Assembly (NCBI GenBank): GCA_951394045.1
Contig: OX595991.1
Span: forward strand, 1,984,001-2,048,000
Direction of reading: 5' to 3'
Length of the DNA: 64,000 bases
DNA from: Nitzschia sp. DOCU1
Taxonomy: Eukaryota > Bacillariophyta > Bacillariophyceae > Bacillariales > Bacillariaceae
Part shown: positions 52,455 to 61,300 of the stretch, piece after piece
Layout of the letters: every line of letters starts with the position of its first letter
How positions within the stretch are numbered: the stretch's first letter is position 1
Program-made: the position numbers and the translations under genes
The notes under the pieces: model-generated
Database searches by the model: none
The model's input: the letters and a program-made list of their open reading frames with translations, nothing else
Told to the model about the DNA's origin: nothing

Positions 52455-52997
52455 TTAATTTTGTGGTTCCCAGTTGAACTCATTCTCCTCGATGTCAGAA
52501 GTGCTAGCAGCAGATGCATGGGTGGTGGTGGAATTGGTAGCAGCAGTATGTCTGGTGGTAATTTTCCTGGCCTTAGTTCTCTTGCGAATGTGGGGTGTGG
52601 CTGATTTGGCTATGGAAAAAAATTGGTCGAGGGAGTGCTGCTTGCCTTTCTTTACTTCTTTCAATGCTTGACGTTTGACTTTTTTGGCTGCACGTTCTTC
52701 GAATTGGTAGGATTCGTATCGTTCCCTGGCCGTTTGCATGGGGGGGAGCTTGTTGAGGTAGAGGTGGCACTGGGGACAGTGACAGTCTTTGGATTGGTGT
52801 TCGATGACAACTCGAGGGTCATAGGTAGGGTCGATTAGCCGGCGGGAGAACTTCACTTGGGGTGGACTACTCTCTGGAGATGAGGTCATATTGGGGGATA
52901 AGGAGGATATGGTTGTAACGATGAGGATAGGGTAAACAGGCTCGATGAGGGTGGTTTTTTGGCATGCTCCACACAACATTGCAAAATCGAAAATCAA
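52455..52997 (-). CDS. 180-aa basic protein with a PIP-box
   Basis: Read from 52997; Met37 is a possible later start, since the region before it looks untidy. A Cys/His cluster (CHCPQCH, ~72-78) could bind zinc. A very basic helix (~101-118, with AAKKVKRQALKEVKKGK) leads directly into QHSLDQFF (120-127), which matches the PCNA-interacting consensus Q-x-x-[ILM]-x-x-[FY]-[FY] at every position; basic residues before a PIP-box typically raise affinity. The C-terminus is Thr/Ser/Ala-rich, with a second basic patch (RKRTKARKI). The likely role is recruitment of element proteins to replicating DNA; this is inference. Confidence 0.6.
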   Translation of the reverse strand: MIFDFAMLCGACQKTTLIEPVYPILIVTTISSLSPNMTSSPESSPPQVKFSRRLIDPTYDPRVVIEHQSKDCHCPQCHLYLNKLPPMQTARERYESYQFEERAAKKVKRQALKEVKKGKQHSLDQFFSIAKSATPHIRKRTKARKITTRHTAATNSTTTHASAASTSDIEENEFNWEPQN

Positions 52998-53148
52998 TGA
53001 GTGGGCGACTGGCCTTTTGTCATTGGTGGTTTGGTGCTAAGGCTATAGCTATTTAGCCTGATAAGGCCATTTATGAGAAGGAAATCGCTGGGGCAATCAC
53101 CTCCGTGGGGAAAACGAGGTTGGGGAAATCAGTTGTTATCGAGTAAGT

Positions 53149-53264
53149 AGGGCCAGGTACCAGTTGATGGATAGGAAATGGTAGCTGGCCCTTGTGTGTC
53201 CAGTAAAGACTATCGTAAGAAGGGCCAGATACCAATTGATACATCAAAATTGGTAGTTGGCCCT
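53149..53264. repeat. two complete palindromes, 17-bp arms and 10-bp spacers
   Basis: First: AGGGCCAGGTACCAGTT (53149-53165), spacer GATGGATAGG, AAATGGTAGCTGGCCCT (53176-53192). Second: AGGGCCAGATACCAATT (53221-53237), spacer GATACATCAA, AATTGGTAGTTGGCCCT (53248-53264). Each pair of arms matches at 15 of 17 positions. Both are followed by TGTGTGTC and GTAAAG, at a 72-bp period. They are the rightmost members of the family and may mark the right end of the element. Confidence 0.93.
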
Positions 53265-54724
53265 TGTGTGTCAGGTAAAGAGGATTCGATCGCCAAGGTT
53301 TGGTGATGGATCGCCTTTTGGAAATGAACACATGGTACTAATTCTACATACGTCGACTGATAGTAGACATAGTATCGATCGTACAATATTTGTTACGAGT
53401 TCAACACTGTCTGTGCTCAAGCATACTGTCTGTCTGTATACTGGTACATACGTTTTACAGCTACGAATTGCTACGGTAGTTGAAACTGAGAATTGATGAC
53501 TCACTACCGCACAACTGCCGAAAGGTGAAGCTGTATCGATCCTGGTACTACAAGCTTTGGGAATCATAGCCGCGGAGCAAGAATTAGAGGAATTGGGGAT
53601 TACGCACCCTGCCGCTTCTACTGGAGATGCATTTCTAGTACTACCGGTAGACGAGATGTGCTTGTTGAACATCAAAACACAGGACGGTACAGAAAAGTTG
53701 ATACTTTTTGTTATGGACTCTCGTATGAAAATGAAAAAGTGAGCCATTAGCTGGTGGACTAGGGCAGACAAACAATTATTGCCAGTGTTATACTAGCAAT
53801 ATCAATTTTATATCTTATTTACTACGTGGTGCGCTATAGAGTTCAGCCACTGGAGAGCATTTTGGGCTAGCACACTCCAACCCTGTTTGATTCTTGCATT
53901 CCCTACATCGATGTAGGGATTTACCCATTCTTAGTAAAAAACCTCTCCCAGGGGGAAGAGGAAAACCAAGAATGGCTAGAAGGACCCGTCGTCAAACTGG
54001 CGCAACGCAGGGAAGAGAGACAGCTGGCTCTCGTCCTAGTCTGCTTACCATCCTTCAACTTGAATCAAACTAGCTGTCTTCCCCCTTGATTTATTTTGAC
54101 ATGCTCGTAGAGGGCGGCATGCAGGGAGAAAAGCAGAAAGGTCTTGGTGCCCCAAGTAGTCGGGCCAGTAGCTCCTGGGCTAGAGTCACGTCGAAGGCAC
54201 TGACGCCTTTGCGCCGTGTCATGTGCCGCATGCACGAAAGAGCTTTGCTCCACCCTGGAAACATTCAGAGGGGTCGAATGCTTCCCTGCCAAGCTGCCGG
54301 GGACCATGGAGGGCCTGGTCGGTGAATTGCCCAGGACTCACTCCAACCTCTCAATGAACCATTTGTTCATCCAATACAAATGTGGTGTTTCAAATCTCTT
54401 TTGTGTTCTGCCTGGAGAAAAAACGGGACGCAACAGTGCCCACCATCCTCAGAATGACCACGACGTCTGTCCTAGTTGGACAATTTGCCTCCCCATGCAT
54501 CACCGCGCAAATTGTGCCAGTGTTATACTAGTTCGTGAAGGGTCGACACCCTCCCGAATAGTGGCAAATCCAACAAGTGAAACTGTAGATATAGTAAACC
54601 TTGAGGATGAGAAGGTCCAATGGAAACCAACGTATGCCCCCCAAACTCAAGTGTACAACTTGCTGACATTCCTTTGCAGAGACTCAAGACAGTATTGCCG
54701 CTGGAAGGTGGCATCAACCCACAA
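53265..54724. other. region right of the putative element, with an orphan exon-like frame
   Basis: Mostly non-coding. At 53485-53742 (+) an open frame without its own ATG reads like a conserved exon (PKGEAVSILVLQALG, then AEQELEELGITHP, DAFLVLPVDEM, ending RMKMKK-stop). It could be the last exon of a gene disrupted or displaced by the element on its left. The 16-bp string GCCAGTGTTATACTAG occurs twice (~53779 and ~54518). Confidence 0.4.
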
Positions 54725-55342
54725 TCACTTCAGAATTCTTGCTGCCATCCAACCAGGCGTACGGAACCCACCAATCCAAACCTTGTTGCCGTCTTCCTGG
54801 CAATCATTCATGTTGATCATGAGAGTGTAGAAGTATGGCAACTTGTTCTCCGAATCCAAGGCGGAAAACTTCCAGCCCACATGCTGAAACTGCTGGTTGG
54901 TGTCTTGGCACAACATAACGATGGGACTCCAATAATACCCAGGAAACCAGGAATCTTGGGCTTTTTCAACCTTGACAGTGATTGTTTGTATATTTTTCTG
55001 TCCAGTCACTGTCAGATCTTTGACAAGAACCATTTGGAATTCCAATTCTGCACTTGAAATACGAGTGGGCTGTTTCATGTGGTACACTGGTACGGGAACC
55101 GACATGACCTTTGCGTATGTGAGTTCCTGAAACGTGTCTGGCTGAGTCTTCAGAGGTGCTGTCAGCAGATGGTAGGGCTCCAGAAATACGTCCATATTGG
55201 TGAAGCATGCTGCATTGTTGTTGTGTAGGTCGTGAGGGTTCGGAATAACTTCGAAATCTTTTTCTTCTGGGGATTTTACCAAAAGGCCGTCAGAAATGGT
55301 GACAACTAACAGGATGAAAACTAAACAAATAATGTGATGCAT
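54725..55342 (-). CDS. small secreted or luminal protein, function unknown
   Basis: Single exon, 205 aa, read from 55342. Residues 1-20 (HHIICLVFILLVVTISDG) form a clear signal peptide without a plastid AFAP motif. The mature part has few cysteines and many aromatic residues (SWFPGYYW, FRTPGWM) and looks like a compact beta-rich domain, but no family is recognised. Intact start and stop. Confidence 0.6.
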   Translation of the reverse strand: MHHIICLVFILLVVTISDGLLVKSPEEKDFEVIPNPHDLHNNNAACFTNMDVFLEPYHLLTAPLKTQPDTFQELTYAKVMSVPVPVYHMKQPTRISSAELEFQMVLVKDLTVTGQKNIQTITVKVEKAQDSWFPGYYWSPIVMLCQDTNQQFQHVGWKFSALDSENKLPYFYTLMINMNDCQEDGNKVWIGGFRTPGWMAARILK

Positions 55343-56017
55343 TGTTCAAGTAAGCGGGTCACCCAATGAAGATGTTGATAATGCAACTCTGTGGCTACCA
55401 GTTTTCTGCAGAAGAATGATAATGCGACGAAGGCATTCAAAAAGCGGCGCTCCAAATGGTCGATGGCCGCTTTATTCGTGCGAGTCATTAACACGGCTCC
55501 CGCTTGCTCGCTTGCAAAAGGATGACATCAGCAGACCTTGCATCCTCGCATCTTCATGACACCTCTCTCTACGCCGCTGATCACGATAGCTTTTCCTCGA
55601 TCGAAGCGGCTATCTCGGACAGCGGAATTGAACCAGTCAACCTTCATAAACTCTCAAATCAGCCTCAGAGTCCGTCGTTGCTATGACTATTCAGCATCCC
55701 TACTGTCTGTCGGACACAATTCTGTCTCTGGCGATGATGCCGAAACCGGCATTGAAGCATGGTGCATGCGGTTTGTTCTCATTCCGTACAGGGGGGGGGG
55801 GAGGGGGTAAATTTAATCTCTTTATTTACCACGAGCTGTAGAACAAATGATTGGACTGCAGTCTCGTTGTCTTCCCGAGTTGCTCCGCTGTGATTACATC
55901 GATCGCCTCGAGTGAAAAAATGATGGATGGCGTTTGGTGATCTTTTTACTTTCTACGGTTTATGATTCTATGGACCCAAGTGCTTCCCCCCGCCCCAGTA
56001 TTACTGCCCCACTATTG
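55343..56017. other. intergenic with poly-G tract
   Basis: Contains a G run interrupted by one A at about 55791-55807. Short open frames at 55504-55686 and 55538-55810 have no features. Confidence 0.5.
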
Positions 56018-56326
56018 TCATTCGACAACCACATTGTCAAAGTAAACCTTGGCCTTGCCATCCACAACCGTGCGGATTCGCAGATTCACCTCTTTGACAC
56101 CACTGGGTAAATCCCAAGCAACAACGCCATGATGCCATTCTACACTGCCATGGGGCCAGTCGACACCACAAGTAAATCCTTGAACGGCAGTATATGCTTT
56201 ACCATCATAAGAAGCCTCCACAAAGAAGGTGTCGCCCAACTTTTGGCCCTTGGGCAAGTACCAAAAGTTGACTGCCAATTGACGATAAGAGGCAACACCC
56301 ATGGGGTTTCTGGTCCACGCTTGTTA
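56018..56326 (-). pseudogene. 3' fragment of a beta-sandwich (lectin/MAM-like) protein gene
   Basis: An open frame with the order W-T-R-N-P-M, LAVNFWYLPKGQKLGDTFFVE, SYDGKAYTAVQ, GVVAWDLPSGVKEVNLRIR, VYFDNVVVE-stop, which resembles the strands of extracellular beta-sandwich domains ending in a V-x-x-D-x-V-x-V strand. Just upstream is an in-frame TAA, but AAG precedes the coding start and may be a 3' splice site. Another protein-like stretch in a different frame (FTPTDYNQDDKLLVASHPSF) lies at about 56350-56470. Exons farther 5' would lie where the retrotransposon now sits. Confidence 0.45.
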
Positions 56327-56730
56327 TTTTGAAATGAGAGAGTTCAGGATGTATTTGATCCCGAGAAGGATGCTTTTGAAATTGTAAGGACAATCGAAAC
56401 TGGGGTGGGAGGCGACGAGAAGCTTGTCGTCCTGGTTGTAATCTGTTGGAGTGAAGTTTGCTCCATTGTTTGACAGTCGCAAGGACAATCTGCAAACCGC
56501 GCCGTCCTCAGCGCGCTACAAAAGGGGGAATCACCGAATTGGCTTGGTGGGCATTGTCTTCTCTTGTTGACAAACCTCTGTGGGTGGATTTTGGTAAGCT
56601 TTGATGGGCACTCTTGAAATCGCGTAGCGTTCTCTCTCTCTGACCTGGTCCCGCGGGGCAGTATTAGCCTAATCACAGAAAGTATTCGTTGCCGATGATT
56701 CATTCTTGGACCACGACAATCGATGAGCGG

Positions 56731-57285
56731 ACTCAGAGCGTAGAGTCTTTGTAGCTCTTACTCTGAAGAATCCGATGACGTACAGACGAGGTGTCCAGTC
56801 TCGTTGCACTTCGGTCAGATCCAGTAGAGTTTAACTACTAGAAAGCGATGAGCGATGACAAATTCCAGTAATGAAATATTATAAGCTTTTACATCTAGAA
56901 GTGAAATGGTTTCGAGGGTGAAGAGCAAACATCTTGGATCCAGGATATGCTTCAAGGATAGGATACTTCAAGATGCAATAAAGAGAGAGTAGTAGAGACA
57001 GCTGGGATGATCAATGACGAGCTGGGTTCGAGCCAAAATTGTTGGACAGGCAATGACGACTTGAATGATTGACAAAAATCTGGTGGACAGACAGACCATG
57101 TTGCATCCGTTGGATAGGCTCGCCCGCCTCGACTCTCCCTCTCATTCGAACGTTGCTCGGAGAGAATGCAAATATCTGTTGATGAATAATAAAGAATGAA
57201 AATGAGACGCTCACACATGAGGGCAAGTTCGAACGATGATCGTTCTACATCTTGACCGAGCGACAACAATAGTGACAATGGACAC
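56731..57285 (-). repeat. 3' LTR of the Copia element (left copy)
   Basis: Starts at 56731 with ACTCAGAGCG. Identical to 63834-64000 except at 56788 (G here, A at 63891) over the 167 bases that can be compared. The right edge is estimated from the polyprotein stop at 57288 and a possible TG at ~57283 (minus strand). The edge dinucleotides at 56731 are not a clear TG...CA. Confidence 0.8.
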
Positions 57286-57287
57286 CG

Positions 57288-58826
57288 TCACCATCCTTGA
57301 ACAAGGAGACGGTTGTTCTCAAACAATTCGCGGGGCAGAGGCTTGGTGAAGTAGTCAGCTTGTTGGTTCCTGCTGTCAATCTTCACGATCTGGAACTCGG
57401 ACGCGTGCTGCCAAAACCAGTGCCACTTGTTGAGGAAGTATCGGGTGCGGTTGGTGATTCGGTGGGTCAGGGCCAGGTGATAAGCTCCACTGTTGTCTTC
57501 GAAGACACGACAATTAATCAGGGAGGCGAACTCAGCGCGGAGGTTCATGTTGGCGATGGCTTCGATGAGCGTGCGTTTGATTGGGAGCAGTACTTTCAAA
57601 GTGTAGGAAAGGGCAGAGTATTCGGCTTCCAATGTGGAGTAGGCAATGGAGGTTTGCAGCTGGGATTTCCATGTCAGGGGGCAATTAGACAGAGTGATGA
57701 TGAAGCCGGTTCAGGAGCGGGCAGCGTCGGGCGAGGCATCGTTCTCAAACTTGTACAATCCGCAGAAGTCAGCATCGACATAGAGGTTCAGGTCAAGATT
57801 CTTGTTGGGGCGGAGGACCATGCCTTGGTTTTTTGTCTTTTGCAGGTAACGGATGATGGACTTTACCGCGCTTGCATGGGATTGCTTTGGGGCGTTGGAG
57901 AAACGGGCCACTTGGCTGACGGCAAAGGCGATGTCACAGCGGGTGTTGGTTGAGAGGTACAGTAACATTCCAATGATGGAGCGGTAGTTCCAGGGCTCAT
58001 TCATCGGAGGACCTTCGGTATCGGCGCCAAGTGGAGCATTCGCAGGCAGAAGATTGGGGTTGCAGTCGGTCATGCCAGATGCTTGTAGGATCTTGTCGAT
58101 GAGGCCTCGTTGGGTAAGTTCAATCAACCCGTCTTGCTTGTGCTCGAACTTGATGCCGAGGAACTCACTGAAGTCTCCTTCTTTCTGCAACTCAAAACCT
58201 AGCACGCAAAGCTGTTAGATGAGGCGGTTGATGTCATTGGGATCAGCGGCGCCGATGCCAGCGTCATCAACATACAACACAACAATCATCCCTTTCTTGA
58301 AGAGCAGGCACGGGTCGATCTCAGACTGGGAGAATCCGCATTTCTTGAACCCGGCGATGCACGTTGTTGCCCACAGTTTGGGTGCAACTGAGAGTCCGTA
58401 GAGGCTCTTCTTGAGTCGGAGGCAAGTTCCCGGTCCCTTTGGCGAAACAAAACCCCGAGGTATGTGAATCCACACTGGTTTGTTGAGTTTTGATTGGACG
58501 AACGCATTTGAGAAGTCGATTGACACTGTCTTCCATCCCACAATCGTGCACAGGACTAGGAACAATCGCACAGTCGACCATGCAACGGTGGGTGCAAATG
58601 TGTCTTCTCCATCGTCTTCTTCCAGGTCACCTCGGACGCAATAGCGGCCTTTGAACTTCTTGATCTCACCACTTGGATTCCTCTTGACTCGAAAGACCCA
58701 GGTACCAGGAATGATCTTTGCCTTGGCTTCCGACATTGGCACTTCCTCCCAGGTATGTTTTGCCTCGAGTTGCTCAATCTCTTTGCATGCTGCCGCTAAC
58801 CATTGCTCTCTTTCTGGCGAGTTCAT
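57288..58826 (-). pseudogene. Copia reverse transcriptase and RNase H, two in-frame stops
   Basis: Open blocks 58826-58215, 58205-57711 and 57632-57288 are in one frame. RT motifs: ACKEIEQLEAKHTW, VSIDFSNAFVQSKL, PRGFVSPKG, LKKSLYGLSVAPKLW and VLYVDDAGI (YVDD active site). RNase H motifs: LYVDADFCGLYK, MEAEYSALSYT, EDNSGAYHLALTHRITNRTRY. Stops: TAA at 58215-58217 and TGA at 57711-57713. The rest of the family's conserved blocks are intact. Confidence 0.9.
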
Positions 58827-59223
58827 GGTGTCATTGTAGGACAGCGTGTCGGGGTCCTTGACGGCGCGTGCTTTGAAGGCTTCGGGGGCAAGATAGGCGG
58901 CAAAGGCGGCAAAATAGCCATGCTGGCCCGAGCCATCATAGCCATAGCGGCTTGGGGCAACTCGGGTGCGGGTGGACCGGCGAGGAGGTGGCGAGGGCTG
59001 AGGAGTTGGCGATGGCGGCTCCCTCTGGATCGGCGATGCAGAGGCTCCCTCTGGATGGGCGACGGTGGAGATGGCGGTTCGGGCTCCCTCTGAGGCGGCG
59101 ATGGGAGTGGAAATGGCGAAAGAGGAGCTGGGGTTGGGGCAGGATCGGCGATAGCATCGGCAATGGCAGAGGCTCCTTCTGTCTCCCTCTGTTGAAGAGC
59201 TGATGGAGTTGGCGGCTCAACAA
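58827..59223 (-). pseudogene. Copia proline-rich linker with frame changes
   Basis: Pro/Ser/Glu-rich sequence between integrase and RT. The integrase frame stops at TGA 59224-59226; a second frame stays open (59353-58823), and the RT frame resumes before 58826, so at least one and probably two frame changes occur here. Confidence 0.7.
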
Positions 59224-60870
59224 TCAACGTGGGCTCAGAGGCAGGGGGTTCCTGTTGTGGTTCAGGACTGGGCAGTGCAGCAGGCAACAATCCACCGGTG
59301 GTGGTGGCAGTTGTGGGCGCAGTGGTAGTTGCTGGAGGTGGCATGGGAGGCATCTGTGCAGAGGCATCTGTGCAGGCGGAGTGACTTGGAGTGATTGTGG
59401 CGGTGCCATTTGGTCAAAGGCCTTGGCGACTCTCTCTTGGCGTTCAGGTGGCGCATCGTCGGATGTGAGGTCTACAACCTCATCATCAGGGTTGTCCACA
59501 ACATACTGGAGCTCACTCTGACCAAAGAGCTTGATCCATTGAGGCGACCCAAAATCAGGTAAGTTTTCCGTTGTGGAGGCGATTGTGGCAAAGGCGTCGT
59601 CAACGACCACATGGAATTGTGGAGTGATAGCGCCTGTCTCAAGATTCAAGCACAGTGGCACTGACATTGCGTGTTTTTCACTCATTCCCACATAGATTTG
59701 GCGATTGGATCGAGGCTTCCAGCGAGGAAGCTTCTTTCCATCGGCAATCGTCTTGTCCAAGATGTAGACTGGACATCCCCAGACGTGGAAGTCCTGGAAC
59801 TTGGACTGTGGCCAGCGGGTCTTGGAGAAGAGATTGTGTGGGGAGAGGCCAGTTCGAGGATTCGGCATCAGGTTGTGGAGTCAAACGGCGTGGAGCACAG
59901 CAAGGGGCCAGAGCGTAGCGTCCGAAACATCGGGCCAGTGGATCGCTGCATGAAGCATCATGGCCCGAGCGATGGACATGACAGTTTGGATGGAGCGTTC
60001 GGCGACTCCATTGTGGTGGTGGGCGCCAACTCCAGCATACTGAGAGATCTGAGCAAAGACCTCAAGGTGATCATGATAGGCCTTTGTGGAGAAAGCGGTG
60101 CCATTGTCACTGAGATACTCAGTGGCAACGACTCCGAAATTTTGGCAGTGGTTTTCAAAGGCTTCCTTGGAGCGAATGGTGTCGTGGGTAGTCAGGTGTA
60201 CCTGCGGGTTGATGTAGATGTACCTGGTGGCTTGGTCGACGACGATGGCTCCTCCAGTGAACTGCAGCTTCGAGTCTTCCTTTCTGTAAGTATGCAGGAG
60301 GCGGCCTCGTGTAGAACAAATGAAGTGGTCTACTGACACCTTTTGTCCTGGGAACAGATCGTCTTGTTTCAGTACTCCGTCACGGTCCCTCACAACTTGA
60401 GAGCGTTTGCCTGGAGCGGGTCTGTGGCGTTGCTTTCCATACTGGCAGGCTGCGCAGAGTGGACAGGTTGCAATCTTTGAAGCGGAGGCTTGTAGCGATC
60501 TGGTAGCGTCGCTGTGAGCCAGAACACCGGATCGCATCAGGTACTGGACCTTGCGATAGCTCAGGTGGCCAAGGCGAAAGTGCCAGCAGAGAAGTTCCTT
60601 TTCAGCGGGGGTCAAGTTCAAGTTGTGGGCCGATGTTGTGGTGATGATTGCGTTAAAAGCACTGTGAACTCTCCCAGATGTGGAGTAGTCATAGGCCATG
60701 GCAATAGGTAAGTTGGCTCTTGGGTCAATGAGGACTTGAACTGCATTCTGACCGGTCTCCTTGTTCCCACTTAGCACCAGGCGATTGGCATCTTGTTGAA
60801 GTGTCTCTTGTGGGTAGTGCTGGAGAAGGCTTGTAGTGCTCAGCAGCCGAGTGCGGGCGCTTGGTACCAA
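59224..60870 (-). pseudogene. Copia integrase with one in-frame TGA
   Basis: Blocks 60870-59881 and 59868-59224 are in the same frame, split by TGA at 59881-59883. Pre-integrase zinc region: WHFRLGHLS...CPLCAACQYGKQ. Core catalytic residues: VSVDHF (Asp), LSDNGTAF (Asp), and HHHNGVAERSIQT (Glu) in the DD(35)E arrangement. The C-terminal block FQDFHVWGCPVYILD...KPRSNRQIYVGMS is typical of Copia polyproteins. Confidence 0.9.
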
Positions 60871-60997
60871 GTATGCCTTGAGCTTGAGAGTTCGGAGAAT
60901 CCCACAACAATCAACAAAGGACCAGGCTACAAAGCCTACGCCTTCAATCCGAAGACCTTTGGCGATTCCTTGGAGGCGGGTACCTAGCGGGGCGGCA

Positions 60998-61300
60998 TCA
61001 ATTGGGCCAACAAAGTCGGATCAATTCGGCGATATCGATAGGCTGGCTCCAGAGTCCCAGATGACGGGGAATCGGTGCTGCTTGCCAAGCAGGTCGTTGG
61101 TTTCTTCCGGCGAGACAAGGGCAGCTCTCATAGCTTGGGCAGCATTGAGCAGGGGCTCCAGGATATCGGTGGCATTGCCAATGTAGGCATGGGCCACAGG
61201 CGTTGCTAACACTTCGAATTGGGCTTCGGTGAGGCCAGAACCAAGTGGACTTCGGTAAGTAGGGGGCGGCTTGGGGTTGGCCTTCCTTTTCTTTTGGCAA
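60998..61300 (-). pseudogene. Copia aspartic protease segment
   Basis: In the integrase frame, FPVIWDSGASLSISPN contains the DSGA active site of retropepsins. A TGA at 61021-61023 follows eleven codons after the active Asp, and the frame then continues towards the integrase. Confidence 0.85.

Larger units (their letters stand above)
38117..53264. mobile_element. putative large tyrosine-recombinase element with palindromic sites
   Basis: Proposed from three observations. An intact tyrosine recombinase lies at the left edge. Four further genes follow, three of them long and unbroken (853, 1271 and 1198 aa, then 312 and 180 aa). One palindrome family, built on AACTGGTAGGTGGCC and its complement, occupies every intergenic gap from 41.86 to 53.26 kb and is not seen elsewhere in the window. 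Flanking host-type genes lack it. The gene set (recombinase, Ulp1-like protease, zinc proteins, PIP-box protein) is element-like. Against this: no terminal repeats or target duplication found, and the recombinase plus its 181-bp array could be a separate Crypton next to a second element starting near 41.8 kb. Ends given are the outermost supported features. Confidence 0.5.

Noticed and set aside
54216..54830. 204-codon plus-strand frame
   Set aside because: Partly antisense to the signal-peptide protein and without recognisable motifs.
58823..59353. 176-codon proline-rich frame as a separate gene
   Set aside because: It is the frame-shifted linker of the Copia polyprotein.
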